A DNA stretch of 64,000 bases from Alteribacter natronophilus (GCF_006007885.1 NZ_VCRO01000005.1:124001-188000); one strand, 5' to 3'. Positions 37,236 through 46,511 are shown, counted from the stretch's first letter. A program made the numbers and translations. Notes: generated by a model not told the origin, from the sequence alone.

Positions 37236-38212
37236 TTGAGCCGGCGAGCCGTATACTCGCCGGCTGCCAGTCCTGACAGCACAGCACTTTCCACCCGGGA
37301 ACGGTCTGTTTTGTCCTCCTCTGTGATGAAGGCATCGCCTGCAAATACAAGGGAATCACTCCTGCCCCCATCAATAAACCCTTCCCGGTGCGTCTGTTTC
37401 ACTTCTGCATATCGCCACCTTTTCAGCTGGACCCCTGTGACGCTCTCCGGATCAAACCACCGCCTGCCGATCTTCATGAGCCGCTCAGTCACATCCTCAT
37501 CTGCAAGATCAAAATGCTGTTCCGACCATGGCCCACTCGCATAAATACTTACGATCGTTACCTGTGAAATCCCTTTCTGCCGGTTATCGGCAACCGTATC
37601 GACCTCTTCCGGCAGATCCGTTTTAAGAAGGCCCGGCTCCCCTATTCCAGACGGGCCGTCAAGAGAAACAAGCAGCACGAGACTAGGCCAGTAGTGCATC
37701 TTTTTCAGTGTATCTTCCGCTTCAGGAAAAAGGGAGATACCCGCTGTCATATCAAGGGCCTGGGGAACAGGGGCCGTCACGATGACGGATCTGCTCTGAA
37801 ATTGGACTGCCTTTCCGTCCTGCTCTCCTGAAACCGTATATCCCCCCTCCGTCTGATTGACCTCAAGCACCTTCGTATACAGCTCAGTATTAACCTCCTC
37901 TGCCAGATGCCTGACGAGGCGATTCATTCCCTCCTGTGCGACATACCGGGGGTACGGGTCGCGGAACCATTCGCTCACCCAGCCTTTTCTGAGCCATTCT
38001 TCTGTGAGAGATTTCATTCTGTCCGTCCTTACTGTGAAAAACTGGGCACCGTGATCGGCCCGGCCGCTGCCTATCCGTCTTGTGGCCATTCTTCCGCCTG
38101 TACTTTTTCCTTTATCCACAACGAGCACCCTGGAAATCCCGCGTTCTTTCAGCTTTCGGGCTGCCATCACTCCTGTGAGTCCGCCGCCAATAATTACCGC
38201 ATCATATATCAA
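37232..38212 (-). CDS. Renalase-like FAD-dependent amine oxidase family protein
   Basis: About 326 residues. A Rossmann GxGxxG variant (AVIIGGGLTGVMAARKL), then GGRMATRR and DHGAQFFTVRT, the fingerprint of bacterial renalase-like proteins that oxidise aberrant dihydronicotinamide isomers. The C-terminal VFAGDAF...SAVLSGLAAGEYTA FAD-contacting block is intact. TTG 38212 has AAGGA at suitable spacing; GTG 38221 is the alternative. No obvious operon partner. Confidence 0.85.
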   Translation of the reverse strand: MIYDAVIIGGGLTGVMAARKLKERGISRVLVVDKGKSTGGRMATRRIGSGRADHGAQFFTVRTDRMKSLTEEWLRKGWVSEWFRDPYPRYVAQEGMNRLVRHLAEEVNTELYTKVLEVNQTEGGYTVSGEQDGKAVQFQSRSVIVTAPVPQALDMTAGISLFPEAEDTLKKMHYWPSLVLLVSLDGPSGIGEPGLLKTDLPEEVDTVADNRQKGISQVTIVSIYASGPWSEQHFDLADEDVTERLMKIGRRWFDPESVTGVQLKRWRYAEVKQTHREGFIDGGRSDSLVFAGDAFITEEDKTDRSRVESAVLSGLAAGEYTARRLK

Positions 38213-38265
38213 ATCACACACATCCTTATTTTTTCCTGATCAATCTATACCCCTGGCTCCCTCTG

Positions 38266-40956
38266 TCAAACGCCCGCTTTCTCACCCTCCTGGACTGCTG
38301 CACGGAACCTTTCGATAGAGGCCGGAATATCGTCTTCGTCCGGCTTCAATAAGCCTGACACCGCTTTTGCCAGCGGGGAGGGACAGCCTTCTGCTTCCAG
38401 CTCGGCAGACGCTGCTCCCTTCAGCCCCTGGTAGTAAAACCAGATCATAGTGTCCCCGTTCTGGACAGGCCAGTAAATCGGACGACGTTCATACACTTTC
38501 AGATGGTCAGAGTAAAACTTCTTTTCTATATACCGGGCAACGGCTTCGTCCACAGTTTTGCCCCGACTGCTTCCAAGCGTATTTGCCAGCCATTCCAGTG
38601 AGTTACTCACGCCCAGTGTGCCGAGATACTCCCTGACCAGACGGACGAGTAAACCGCCCCGATCGGCAAGACAGACTGCTGCTGCCGGCTCTTGGCCGGG
38701 CACGCGCCATCTCCCGAAACACACGCCCAGGACAAACGAAATCAGGCCTGAGGCAAATTGGACCGGACAGGGCTTTCTGATGCTGAGGAGATTTTCCTCA
38801 GGGGTTACCGGGACAAAATCCGTAAACCCGTACTTCTTCGCAAAAAAGCGGTTCAGGATGTCTTCATTATGTGCCAGCTGCGCCCGCTTTTGTTCCACAG
38901 CGGCAGCATAGGCGCGGTATACCGAGTTCAGCTCCGCACCGGGCTCGGCGAAAGTCAACACCGGGTGCCCGGTAAAATCCGGGGACGTTTCCCGGAAGCG
39001 CTCCTCCCACTGTGTAAGTCCGATATTCTGCCGCACAAGTCCCGTCACCGAATTCAGTTCCAGCTTCCCGGGCAGAGCAACAGGCATTTTGCCGAGGTCT
39101 CCGCCGCTGTAATTGAGCGTGGCGCTCACCGTACGCAGGAGCACATTCGCCGAACTGCTGTTGAGAAGAGCAGTGAGATAAAGAAGCGGAACTTCCTTTT
39201 CATAGACAGCCATACTCGCATCGTTGTTGATAAACCCTGACGGAGCGTACCGGCAGGACAAGTCCTTTGTGGTCACTTTAGACCAGGTGACTGCAGGCGA
39301 AAAATAAAGCTTCGGTGAGCGGTGGCCTTTAGCCGAAGCAATTTGTGCGTAACTGTCACGGTCCAGCCGCAGCACCCAGTCACCGTTACCGCTCCACCGC
39401 CGGAACGGCCCGCCTTTTTTTACCGGAAACCAGCAGCAGTCTGACGACAAAGCTTCCTCAAGGGAGGAGAAGTCGCGCCCGATCAGGTGCGCCGGCACTT
39501 CATACCATTTCCGCAGAAAATGCCTGTTATTTCCTGTAAACATCCCTTTTCTCACAAGGGCAGTCTCACTCATAGAGGGAAAGTGAATGAACGCCCGTGC
39601 CACTTCCCGGCGGACGCTGTAACTGAACGCTGCCCCGGGCAGGTCGTCAAACAAAGCCTGATCACGATCGTGCCTCCCGCTTCCGAGCAGAAACATCTCT
39701 TCTTTTATACGGCCGTGTTTCCCGTCTGTCAGATCATAAAAAGGGGTCTCTCCGGAACACGGCTTCACGGCGCGCATGACCCAGGCGGCGGTCTGCACGA
39801 CTTCCCCGCTGATGGTATCGAAAGCACCCGTCCCAAGGTGAAGAAGGGATTGCACCTGTCTCTCCTTCAGAATCCTCCTCCGAAGGCGCTCATAGCTTTT
39901 CAGATACATCCACGACTGCTGTGCAAGACACGCAGACCAGCCCCCGTCACGCGTGAGGTCAAACACGCGCTCCATAAATGCCGCATACAGGTCGTAATGG
40001 GTGTCCGGATACATCTTTTTGAGAAATATTTTCAGCTCCGGGCTCATCGCCTTCGTTCCCATGTAGGGGGGATTTGCCAGAACAACGGCATACCCGGTTC
40101 TGCCCTGGTTTTTGCCAGCCAGTGAGCCATGTTCTTCAGCGGCCACATTCCGGAATCCGCTCCAGTCAGGGGATCTGCAGAACGCCCCGGAAAGTTCTCT
40201 GCCCCTTAGAAGCAGGGAGGCTTTTGCAAGCTGGAGAATCCGGGCGTCTATATCCCATCCGTGAAGGTGATCTCTGATAATCGTTTCGGTGATTGTGCCG
40301 CTACTCTCCCCTCTTTCCAGGTAAATGCGGAACAGAAGATCGAACGCAGCCAGGAGAAGCTGCCCTGAGCCGCAGGCAGGATCAAGCACCGTCATGTCCT
40401 TTAGTGAGAAATAGGATTTTCCCCTGCACCCCGTTTTTAAAAGATAAGGCATTTCCTCATTCAACACGGAGTCAGGTTTAACCGTAAGCCACCACGTCCC
40501 GATCGTATTCTCAGCCATGTACGAGGCAAGCCACCGGGGCGTAAACAGCTGGGTTGCAGCCGGGAGATCTTCCGCTGTCAGTTTGCCGCTGTTTCTGATA
40601 TGCCTGTAGATCCGCGTCTTGTCCTCGTATAAAAACGCCTCGTACAGCTCCCCAAGCTCCCCGGGACTTTTGAGTGTCTTTTCGCCGAGGTGACGTATGA
40701 AAACTGTCGTAAGGAGGTTTTCCATACCGGCAAAACGATCGGCCTCCGCCCGGCCAAGGTGATTAAAAGCACTGGGAAGCTCCCGCTCAAGCCAGGCCAG
40801 TCCGCTTTCACCGCCATCGTAAAACCCTTTTTCCCGCGCATAAAAAAGAACCGATCCCCGCAGGAAAAACTCCCCCCACAGCTCCTGTTCAATTCCCTGC
40901 ATAATAAACAGTTCCCTCACCTGTTCCGATGCCATCCTCATCTTTTTCAGGTTCAT
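38266..40956 (-). CDS. Orphan PglX-like adenine-specific DNA methyltransferase
   Basis: 896 residues. SAM motif I is DPACGSGQLLLAAFD (about 195) and catalytic motif IV is ANPPYMG (about 295), so it is an N6-adenine methylase. The C-terminal segment RRPIYWPVQNGDTMIWFYYQG and the long recognition-like region fit PglX of BREX systems, but the length is well below the usual ~1,200 and none of BrxA, BrxB, BrxC, PglZ or BrxL is adjacent. No nuclease motif was found at the N terminus. It may be a solitary epigenetic methylase or a remnant of a defence island. AAGGAGCGG precedes the ATG. Confidence 0.85.
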   Translation of the reverse strand: MNLKKMRMASEQVRELFIMQGIEQELWGEFFLRGSVLFYAREKGFYDGGESGLAWLERELPSAFNHLGRAEADRFAGMENLLTTVFIRHLGEKTLKSPGELGELYEAFLYEDKTRIYRHIRNSGKLTAEDLPAATQLFTPRWLASYMAENTIGTWWLTVKPDSVLNEEMPYLLKTGCRGKSYFSLKDMTVLDPACGSGQLLLAAFDLLFRIYLERGESSGTITETIIRDHLHGWDIDARILQLAKASLLLRGRELSGAFCRSPDWSGFRNVAAEEHGSLAGKNQGRTGYAVVLANPPYMGTKAMSPELKIFLKKMYPDTHYDLYAAFMERVFDLTRDGGWSACLAQQSWMYLKSYERLRRRILKERQVQSLLHLGTGAFDTISGEVVQTAAWVMRAVKPCSGETPFYDLTDGKHGRIKEEMFLLGSGRHDRDQALFDDLPGAAFSYSVRREVARAFIHFPSMSETALVRKGMFTGNNRHFLRKWYEVPAHLIGRDFSSLEEALSSDCCWFPVKKGGPFRRWSGNGDWVLRLDRDSYAQIASAKGHRSPKLYFSPAVTWSKVTTKDLSCRYAPSGFINNDASMAVYEKEVPLLYLTALLNSSSANVLLRTVSATLNYSGGDLGKMPVALPGKLELNSVTGLVRQNIGLTQWEERFRETSPDFTGHPVLTFAEPGAELNSVYRAYAAAVEQKRAQLAHNEDILNRFFAKKYGFTDFVPVTPEENLLSIRKPCPVQFASGLISFVLGVCFGRWRVPGQEPAAAVCLADRGGLLVRLVREYLGTLGVSNSLEWLANTLGSSRGKTVDEAVARYIEKKFYSDHLKVYERRPIYWPVQNGDTMIWFYYQGLKGAASAELEAEGCPSPLAKAVSGLLKPDEDDIPASIERFRAAVQEGEKAGV

Positions 40957-41072
40957 CCGGTCCGCTCCTTTTTCGTCGCTCGGCTGGTATTGTTTTCATT
41001 CACGCTGGTGCAGGTTCAAGCCAATTCGGTTCGTTTTTTGAAGCTAAACGCTGAATAAAAAAATTAACGACT

Positions 41073-41145
41073 AAATCCCCTGGATTAAAAACCAAATAAA
41101 ATTACTAATCACCAAATCCCACAGATTAAAAACCAAATAAAATAT
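41073..41145. repeat. Two direct repeats of about 32 bases, 41-bp period
   Basis: AAATCCC-x-x-x-GATTAAAAACCAAATAAAAT occurs at 41073 and again at 41114 in an AT-rich gap upstream of the PglX-like gene and downstream of the nitric oxide synthase gene. Possible tandem operator or sequence remnant. Confidence 0.7.
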
Positions 41146-41183
41146 CTACAAATCCGCTCATGCTCCCCAGCTTATTTTCAATT

Positions 41184-41215
41184 TAAAAAAGAAGCCTTAT
41201 CCGCTGTAAGGCTTC
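41184..41215 (-). terminator. Terminator overlapping the nos stop codon
   Basis: GAAGCCTTA / TAAGGCTTC hairpin followed on the minus strand by six T. The stop codon lies in the stem. Confidence 0.85.
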
Positions 41216-42291
41216 TCCTGGTAGTGGTAGTTCGGTGTGATGACCTCATCTTTATACTGTTTGTGAAAAACATGTGTGGCTGCCGGCGAGACAGGAGGAA
41301 TGAGCCACGTCCAGTCCCCGGTCAGCTTCCTTCCAGCTTCCTGTTCCCTCATCTCAAACTGGCGGAACTGCTCGGCTGCCGTATGGTGGTCAACGATGCT
41401 GACACCGTCTTCCTTGAAGGAATGAATCACCGCCCTGTTTAGCTCCACCAGAGCCCGGTCCTTCCACAGCGTTGAGGCTCTCGACGTATCCAGCTCAAAC
41501 AAGGACGCCACTTTCGGAAGCAGATCGTACCGGTCCGTGTCGGCCAGGTTTCGGGCACCGATCTCCGTTTCCATGTACCAGCCGTTAAACGGCGCTGCCG
41601 GATAGTCGATGCCGCCGATTTCCATCCGCATATCGGAAATGATCGGCACGCCGTACCACTTCACGTTCAAGTCGGCGACAGCGGCGTTTTCCGGATGCCG
41701 GATCGGCACTTCCATCACGATTTCCCCCGGGATATCAAACCATTCCGCCTCGCCCCCATCCACCTGTATGACAAGAGGAAGGAGGTCGTAATCGGTCCCT
41801 TTCCCGCGCCAGCCGAGAGCTTCACATTGCCGGGTGAATGCAATCGACCATGGGTCCCCGATCACTCCGTCTTCAGTTTCGTATCCTGCGTATCGGAGAA
41901 GCTGATGATTCCAGAGCCGGATCCGGTCCTGTTCCCCCTCTTTTTGCTGGGCAAAAACCGTGATCGTGGGCAGAATCCTACCGCCGTTGGTTGCATATTC
42001 AATATGACGGCACAGGGCGTAAAACACTTCTTCCGCTGTCGTCAGTTTCCGGGCATCAAACACATCAAGCGTCTGCCAGAAAAAACGGCCGATGCAGCGG
42101 TTGCTGTTCCGCCACGCCATCTTCGCCCCGTGAGAAAGTTCTTCCAATGTATGGGTATACGACCCCGTTTGCCGAATTTCCTCTTTTATTTCCCCAAGGC
42201 GTACAGGAATCTCTGTCTCTTTATTCAGTTCACTGTAGCACTGCTGTACGAACGCTTCCGCTGCATCATACACTGCTTCACTGCTGTTCAT
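41197..42291 (-). CDS. nos: Bacterial nitric oxide synthase oxygenase
   Basis: 364 residues, the oxygenase-only form known in Bacillus. It makes NO and citrulline from arginine. The haem-ligating Cys lies in [10 protein letters not shown]; the arginine-binding Glu in [10 protein letters not shown]; the pterin-contact region near the C terminus ([16 protein letters not shown]) is intact. The reductase is absent as in all Firmicutes NOS, so electrons come from another protein. It lies 69 bases downstream of thioredoxin-like and DUF1284 genes on the same strand, making them candidate partners. Confidence 0.97.
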   Translation of the reverse strand: MNSSEAVYDAAEAFVQQCYSELNKETEIPVRLGEIKEEIRQTGSYTHTLEELSHGAKMAWRNSNRCIGRFFWQTLDVFDARKLTTAEEVFYALCRHIEYATNGGRILPTITVFAQQKEGEQDRIRLWNHQLLRYAGYETEDGVIGDPWSIAFTRQCEALGWRGKGTDYDLLPLVIQVDGGEAEWFDIPGEIVMEVPIRHPENAAVADLNVKWYGVPIISDMRMEIGGIDYPAAPFNGWYMETEIGARNLADTDRYDLLPKVASLFELDTSRASTLWKDRALVELNRAVIHSFKEDGVSIVDHHTAAEQFRQFEMREQEAGRKLTGDWTWLIPPVSPAATHVFHKQYKDEVITPNYHYQEKPYSG

Positions 42292-42360
42292 CCAATCTCC
42301 ACCGTTCCTGCATGCTCCCCCAAGTATACCCGAAATTGTTTACCGTGGAAAAGAGATACG

Positions 42361-42684
42361 TCACCTCCCGAGTGTCCGTTCCACTGCCGCACCGAGCTCG
42401 TCCCAGCTGATAAACCGCGATCCGCGCCATACTTCTTTTCCGTGGTAAAAAAAGAGAATCGTCGGAGCTGAAAACACCGTCCACTGCCCTCTGATTTCCG
42501 GAACATCCTCAAGCTGCACTCCGGCAAAGTGAACATCCGGAAAAGCTGCCGAAAACTCCAGCGCCTGCGTTTCCACCGCTTCACAGACACTGCAGCTGCG
42601 TGATTTCAGCAGCACAATGACCTGTGTATGTTCCTCCAGCCGCCCGAGCATCTGTTCAAAGGAAGTCACCTGTTCAAAAGTCAT
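42361..42684 (-). CDS. Thioredoxin-like protein with CSVC motif
   Basis: 107 residues with the thioredoxin fold pattern: LLKSRSCSVCEAV active site, a central DVHFAGVQLEDVPEI and the cis-Pro segment FSAPTILFFYHGKEV. The dithiol is CSVC rather than CGPC, so the redox potential should differ from housekeeping thioredoxin. ATG 42684 shares one base with the stop of the DUF1284 gene and has GGAGAG upstream. It is placed between DUF1284 and nos in one transcription unit. Confidence 0.9.
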   Translation of the reverse strand: MTFEQVTSFEQMLGRLEEHTQVIVLLKSRSCSVCEAVETQALEFSAAFPDVHFAGVQLEDVPEIRGQWTVFSAPTILFFYHGKEVWRGSRFISWDELGAAVERTLGR

Positions 42685-43115
42685 TATTTTTCTCTCCATT
42701 CCTGATTGAGCTTTTCGATCCCTGCCTTGCACACCCCGTGTGAAAGCCAGCTGCATCCTCTGCAGATATGGTCCAGATCGTCCGGTTTTACCATCCTTGC
42801 TGTCCATTCCACGAGCTTGCTTTTCCGATACAGTTTCCCCGGCTTAAGCTTCAGATGCTCTACCGCCCGTGTATCGAGCCCCTTTACATGGGCATCTGAC
42901 CCCGGGCTCGCTGCGCAGTGCGTCCCTCCATTGTGAGGACACACCTGGCAGGCGTCGTCAAGATCCACCAGCACCCGGATGCCAAAATCCTGATCTTCAT
43001 CTCTGATCTGAGTCACAATCTCATCCATTCGTTTTACAAACCCCGGGCTGTACCCCATCCCCTGAAAACCGTGCACGCAGAGGAGGTGATGCCCTCTCAG
43101 CTGTCTTTCTCCCAT
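42684..43115 (-). CDS. DUF1284 protein, cysteine-rich
   Basis: 143 residues starting RGHHLLCVHGFQGMGYSP, the hallmark of DUF1284. Several cysteines (CQVCPHNGGTHC, CRGCSWLSHGVC) are spaced as in metal or iron-sulfur sites. The function is unknown; an electron-transfer or redox role is an inference. First gene of the DUF1284-thioredoxin-nos unit. Confidence 0.9.
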   Translation of the reverse strand: MGERQLRGHHLLCVHGFQGMGYSPGFVKRMDEIVTQIRDEDQDFGIRVLVDLDDACQVCPHNGGTHCAASPGSDAHVKGLDTRAVEHLKLKPGKLYRKSKLVEWTARMVKPDDLDHICRGCSWLSHGVCKAGIEKLNQEWREK

Positions 43116-43316
43116 TCGCAGCGCCCCCAGTATTGTTAACTATTATAGTTATGATGTTAACATACCGGTTATGCCTGTGAGGGAGGTTTGTTGTGTTTTA
43201 AATGTGTTAAACGAAACCTTATTTGCTTTCGCCATCTGCTTTTCCGCTTGATAATAGGATGCCTGATTAATATGTTGTTCCGCTTCTTCAATCAGCTAAT
43301 ACCTCACCTGCAGACT

Positions 43317-43832
43317 CTATTCAGGCATAAACTGATCAATCAGATTCTGCATTCCTTCAGTTACATCCTCGTCATCGAGAAGGCCATACTCAATTTCTGC
43401 AGATATTTTTTGTGCCTGGTAAGCAGCTGCTTCACCTGTCAGGTCGGAGAACTCATCTGTCAGCTCCTCCGGGGGGGCGTCTGCCGCCACCAGGTCCAGG
43501 TCATTCTCAAAGATCATGACGCTTTCCTGAAACTTCTCAAGTGACCGGATGTAATAGTGATTAATAGTTTCCATTTCTTCGCTCTCAAAATTAAAACTAC
43601 TGTTATTCTCATAAGCTTCCTCAAAAGCATCCATGATAGCATAGTAGGTTGATTCGATGGTTTCTTCATCTTCCACGTCGACAAACATTTGATCCACCAA
43701 TAAACGAAACTCTTCATAAGGGTCATATTCATCATGAAATGCCCAGAAATCATTGTATTCCTGCTGCACTGTTCCCTGAGCCCCGCAACCTGACAGAATC
43801 AGCACGGCAGCCGGGATAATCATTTTCTTCAT
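43317..43832 (-). CDS. Acidic lipoprotein at the end of the Tad locus
   Basis: 171 residues: signal peptide with lipobox LILSGCG (10-16), then a very acidic, helical domain with no recognised motif. It lies 25 bases downstream of the 493-residue membrane protein and is the last gene of the Tad-like transcription unit. The acidic surface fits an extracytoplasmic protein of a salt- or alkali-adapted host. Family unknown. Confidence 0.8.
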   Translation of the reverse strand: MKKMIIPAAVLILSGCGAQGTVQQEYNDFWAFHDEYDPYEEFRLLVDQMFVDVEDEETIESTYYAIMDAFEEAYENNSSFNFESEEMETINHYYIRSLEKFQESVMIFENDLDLVAADAPPEELTDEFSDLTGEAAAYQAQKISAEIEYGLLDDEDVTEGMQNLIDQFMPE

Positions 43833-43857
43833 TAGTTTTTTCTCCTTACACTTCAGG

Positions 43858-45339
43858 TTATTTCTCAGAGTTTACAAAGGGAACCCTGTTACGTTCCGCC
43901 CAGGTTTCCACCTTTGGTATCACTTTTTCGGCTTCAGTGCTGGTTAAGCTGAAAATAAATTCAGTGTCTCCCCGAACATTAATCTTAAGCGTCTTTCCTG
44001 CTGGATTCCAATGAATTAATTTCATTTCATGTGGCCACTGGCGGTCTTTATTATAAACAACGTACTCGTCCTTAAATACTATTTTCCTTCTGCTCATTCT
44101 CATATAAGGGTAAGAGTAGGAAAACACAACAATGATGATACCAATAATAATGAGATTTCTTTCAAAACTTGTCCACGGGTTGTCCTGAAGATAGACATTT
44201 ATAAAAGGATAGGTGAGAAATGCGCCAGCAACAATCAAAAAGAAAGCACTCTCACTTATACTGTTTCCCGTTACAGTAAACTCCCGCATGCCTGTCTGGC
44301 CACGATCGGGATTAATCTGTCTTGCGTATTCACCGTACCTTTGCCTGGTATTCAGACTTAATCTGGACACCATCCCTTTATAAACAGGATAGTACAGCAG
44401 GAAAAACAAAGAAGGGTAGATTAATGTGAAGAAATTGAACCCTGTTACAAAAAACAGAATAATACATAATGGTATGATTACTTTTTTCGATAACTCCATT
44501 AAAAGCTTAAAAATCCCGTATACTCTGCTTTCCGTATTTGTAAGTCGGACGGGGGAATGCGGTTCCTGACATTTATGATAAAGATAATGAGATTCCACTA
44601 TGGATGGGAAACTGCCGCTTCCTGAAACATCCCCTTCCACAAGATCACTGAACAGGTGTATCATCGTTCGTGTATGGACGATTTCCTCACTTACATTCTT
44701 CATCCATACCCTGAAGTCTTCGTCCCGGCCCATATCATCGGCATGATAGGCAGGCAATCTATAAAGAAGCTTCATTCTTGCAATAAGGTCTTCTTCCATA
44801 TCTGCAAAGTACTGCTCAAGGATCTCCCCATCTCTGCCTCCTATCTCATAAGAATCTGAAATCCTTTCAGCTGCCGACCTGATTTCAGATGCTTTTGCAT
44901 AGTTATAGGAACCCTGCCCTTGGTGCAGACGCTCAAACGCTTCTATAACGTCCGTTTTTTCAGGGAAAGACACCTCAAGGTTTGCTCTGAGACGATCAGA
45001 GCTCGAACTGGAGAGAATGACACGCTCATGCCGTTCAGCTGCTAAAGAAAGCATGTAGGAAAGGTAATATACCGACAGCCTTCTGTGGACCGTTTCGGCT
45101 GTATGCCGGTTTTCCACTTGTTCCCCTGCTTCTGTATAAACTTCAAACATGGTAAAGTAACAAGCGCCGTCCCTGGCACTGCCGACTGCAACATACCTTA
45201 CACCATCCACTGTTACAGGAAGCGACTGGACTACAGGTAAAAGAGGGAGCTTTTTCTGCTTAAATTCCCTTTTTAGCTTCTTCGCTGGTTTTTCTGACCA
45301 GGGCGGGATCAGTTCCACGTCCATACCGGGTCCATTCAT
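43858..45339 (-). CDS. Tad-locus membrane protein (493 residues)
   Basis: Not a recognised family. The N-terminal ~100 residues (LPVVQSLPVTVDGVRYVAVG..., HRRLSVYYLSYMLSL) look soluble, then comes a helical region, two pairs of membrane helices (about 290-335 and 375-425), and a C-terminal PH-like strand-rich domain (KIVFKDEYVVYNKDRQWPHEMKLI). The order and several motifs match the C-terminal two thirds of the large protein at 57304, on the other side of the locus. AAAGGAGAG precedes the ATG. It starts 14 bases after tadG. Confidence 0.75.
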   Translation of the reverse strand: MNGPGMDVELIPPWSEKPAKKLKREFKQKKLPLLPVVQSLPVTVDGVRYVAVGSARDGACYFTMFEVYTEAGEQVENRHTAETVHRRLSVYYLSYMLSLAAERHERVILSSSSSDRLRANLEVSFPEKTDVIEAFERLHQGQGSYNYAKASEIRSAAERISDSYEIGGRDGEILEQYFADMEEDLIARMKLLYRLPAYHADDMGRDEDFRVWMKNVSEEIVHTRTMIHLFSDLVEGDVSGSGSFPSIVESHYLYHKCQEPHSPVRLTNTESRVYGIFKLLMELSKKVIIPLCIILFFVTGFNFFTLIYPSLFFLLYYPVYKGMVSRLSLNTRQRYGEYARQINPDRGQTGMREFTVTGNSISESAFFLIVAGAFLTYPFINVYLQDNPWTSFERNLIIIGIIIVVFSYSYPYMRMSRRKIVFKDEYVVYNKDRQWPHEMKLIHWNPAGKTLKINVRGDTEFIFSLTSTEAEKVIPKVETWAERNRVPFVNSEK

Positions 45340-45353
45340 AAAATGTCTCTCCT

Positions 45354-45776
45354 TTACTCGTTCGGGTCTGATAAATCTGCTGCTGCCATAGCCGATACCT
45401 GCTGATCTGAAAATCCAAACAGCTGCATAAAAAATATCGGCGAGTCTGCTTGTGCTTCAATTGTAACGGATGTGTCATCCACGTGAAAACTGGTCATGGA
45501 TGCCCCGTTCATATTTTCCCGAAGGTATCTGTCAGCAAGCTGCTGTGCCTCGTGGGGATCGATCACGATGGATCCGTCTGCTTCCCACACTTCCCTGTCA
45601 TAGCCATCAAGAGAGGCATAGGCCGCAGCATCAACAGCATTTGCAAGCCTGAAATAATTCGAGGCCATAAAGCCCACGTCCACCATTAGTCCGGCAACGC
45701 CGAGAAATACTGGGAGTAATACCGCTACAAGTGGAACAACCATCCCTTTTTCGTTTTTCATTTTGACCACACTCAC
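45354..45776 (-). CDS. tadG: TadG-like pilus-assembly protein
   Basis: 140 residues with the N-terminal prepilin-like KNEKGMVVPLVAVLLPVFLGVAGLMVDVG, a Tad-type (TadG/Flp_N) single-helix anchor, and a short extracellular part. The conserved DAAAYASLDG helix of TadG proteins is present. GTG 45776 overlaps the tadE stop (GTGA); ATG 45761 is an alternative. Diderm TadG proteins carry a vWA domain that is absent here. Confidence 0.8.
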   Translation of the reverse strand: MSVVKMKNEKGMVVPLVAVLLPVFLGVAGLMVDVGFMASNYFRLANAVDAAAYASLDGYDREVWEADGSIVIDPHEAQQLADRYLRENMNGASMTSFHVDDTSVTIEAQADSPIFFMQLFGFSDQQVSAMAAADLSDPNE

Positions 45777-46180
45777 TCAAATATATGATAGCTTGCCCTG
45801 TGCTGAAGGGTCAGGGGACTGTTATTCATAAAAGGAATCGGGAGAGCATACTGACAGGAGACATTAACTATAAAGCTGTCTCCACTGGGTCCTGCACTTG
45901 CGGGGCTGCACTGTCCAGTTGTACTGGATAGGGCACTTTCAGCAGAAGCACGCGCACGGCTTACAGCAATATGCATGGGAACATCCTCATCTGCTGCTAA
46001 GGCAGCGCCAAGTCGTGCCCCCTGGTTTGCAGCTGTTACGGTAACCACCTGGTTGTAGGCTGCAATCCCAAGAATTAGTCCTCCGACGATCAGCATCACC
46101 AGTGCCGGAAGCACAATGGCGAATTCAGTAACCGCCTGGCCCTCTTCGTTTTTTAATAGTCTTCGCATACGTTTTTTCAT
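45773..46180 (-). CDS. tadE: TadE-like pseudopilin
   Basis: 135 residues with the prepilin motif NEEGQAVTEFAIVLPALVMLIVGGL: cleavage after Gly, Glu at +5 relative to the mature end, then one helix. The C-terminal domain has a cysteine pair (GQCSPAS, VSCQYAL). TadE is a minor pilin processed by the Tad prepilin peptidase. ATG 46180 is eight bases after GGGGAG. Confidence 0.88.
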   Translation of the reverse strand: MKKRMRRLLKNEEGQAVTEFAIVLPALVMLIVGGLILGIAAYNQVVTVTAANQGARLGAALAADEDVPMHIAVSRARASAESALSSTTGQCSPASAGPSGDSFIVNVSCQYALPIPFMNNSPLTLQHRASYHIFE

Positions 46181-46269
46181 TCTTAACACTCCCCATTTGG
46201 TAACGCAATTGCACCCCTTTCTCCGTGTGTGCGGAAATAATCGAACACACCGAGAAAATGAACAACATA

Positions 46270-46338
46270 TAAAAAAATATTAAGAGGGATCCGCAAAAAT
46301 CAGCGATCTTCTTTTTCACAAACTAGATCCCTCTCTTA
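46270..46338 (-). terminator. Terminator/attenuator behind the pilin gene
   Basis: AAGAGAGGGATC / GGATCCCTCTT pair across a 30-base loop, then AATATTTTTTT on the minus strand. It sits between flp and tadE inside the operon, so it would make pilin message more abundant than downstream message. Confidence 0.7.
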
Positions 46339-46343
46339 AACTA

Positions 46344-46511
46344 TTAAAGACTAAGAGCATCAATGATAGACTGAAATACCGTTTCCAGCTGGCTGCTGAA
46401 TGTGACAAGCAGACCTACCACAGCTACGAGAATAATCCCCAGAATCACGCCATATTCACTCAATGCCTGGCCTTTTTCATCTTTCCATAGGTTCATAAAC
46501 ATGTTTTTCAT
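46344..46511 (-). CDS. flp: Flp-type major pilin
   Basis: 55 residues, the usual size for Flp. A short basic/acidic leader MKNMFMNLWKDEKG is followed by QALSEYGVILGIILVAVVGLL: the Gly-cleavage site and the Glu-Tyr pair at mature positions 5-6 are the Flp hallmark. The mature protein would be about 41 residues and assemble as the pilus fibre. ACGGAGGG precedes the ATG. No second pilin gene was seen. Confidence 0.93.
   Translation of the reverse strand: MKNMFMNLWKDEKGQALSEYGVILGIILVAVVGLLVTFSSQLETVFQSIIDALSL

Noticed and set aside
38266-40956. Type IIG restriction-modification enzyme
   Set aside because: No PD-(D/E)xK-type motif was found in the N-terminal part; the C-terminal segment fits PglX better.
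46125-46319. A 64-codon frame between flp and tadE
   Set aside because: It overlaps the terminator hairpin and the tadE start and has no good ribosome site; the hydrophobic stretch comes from the T-rich terminator.
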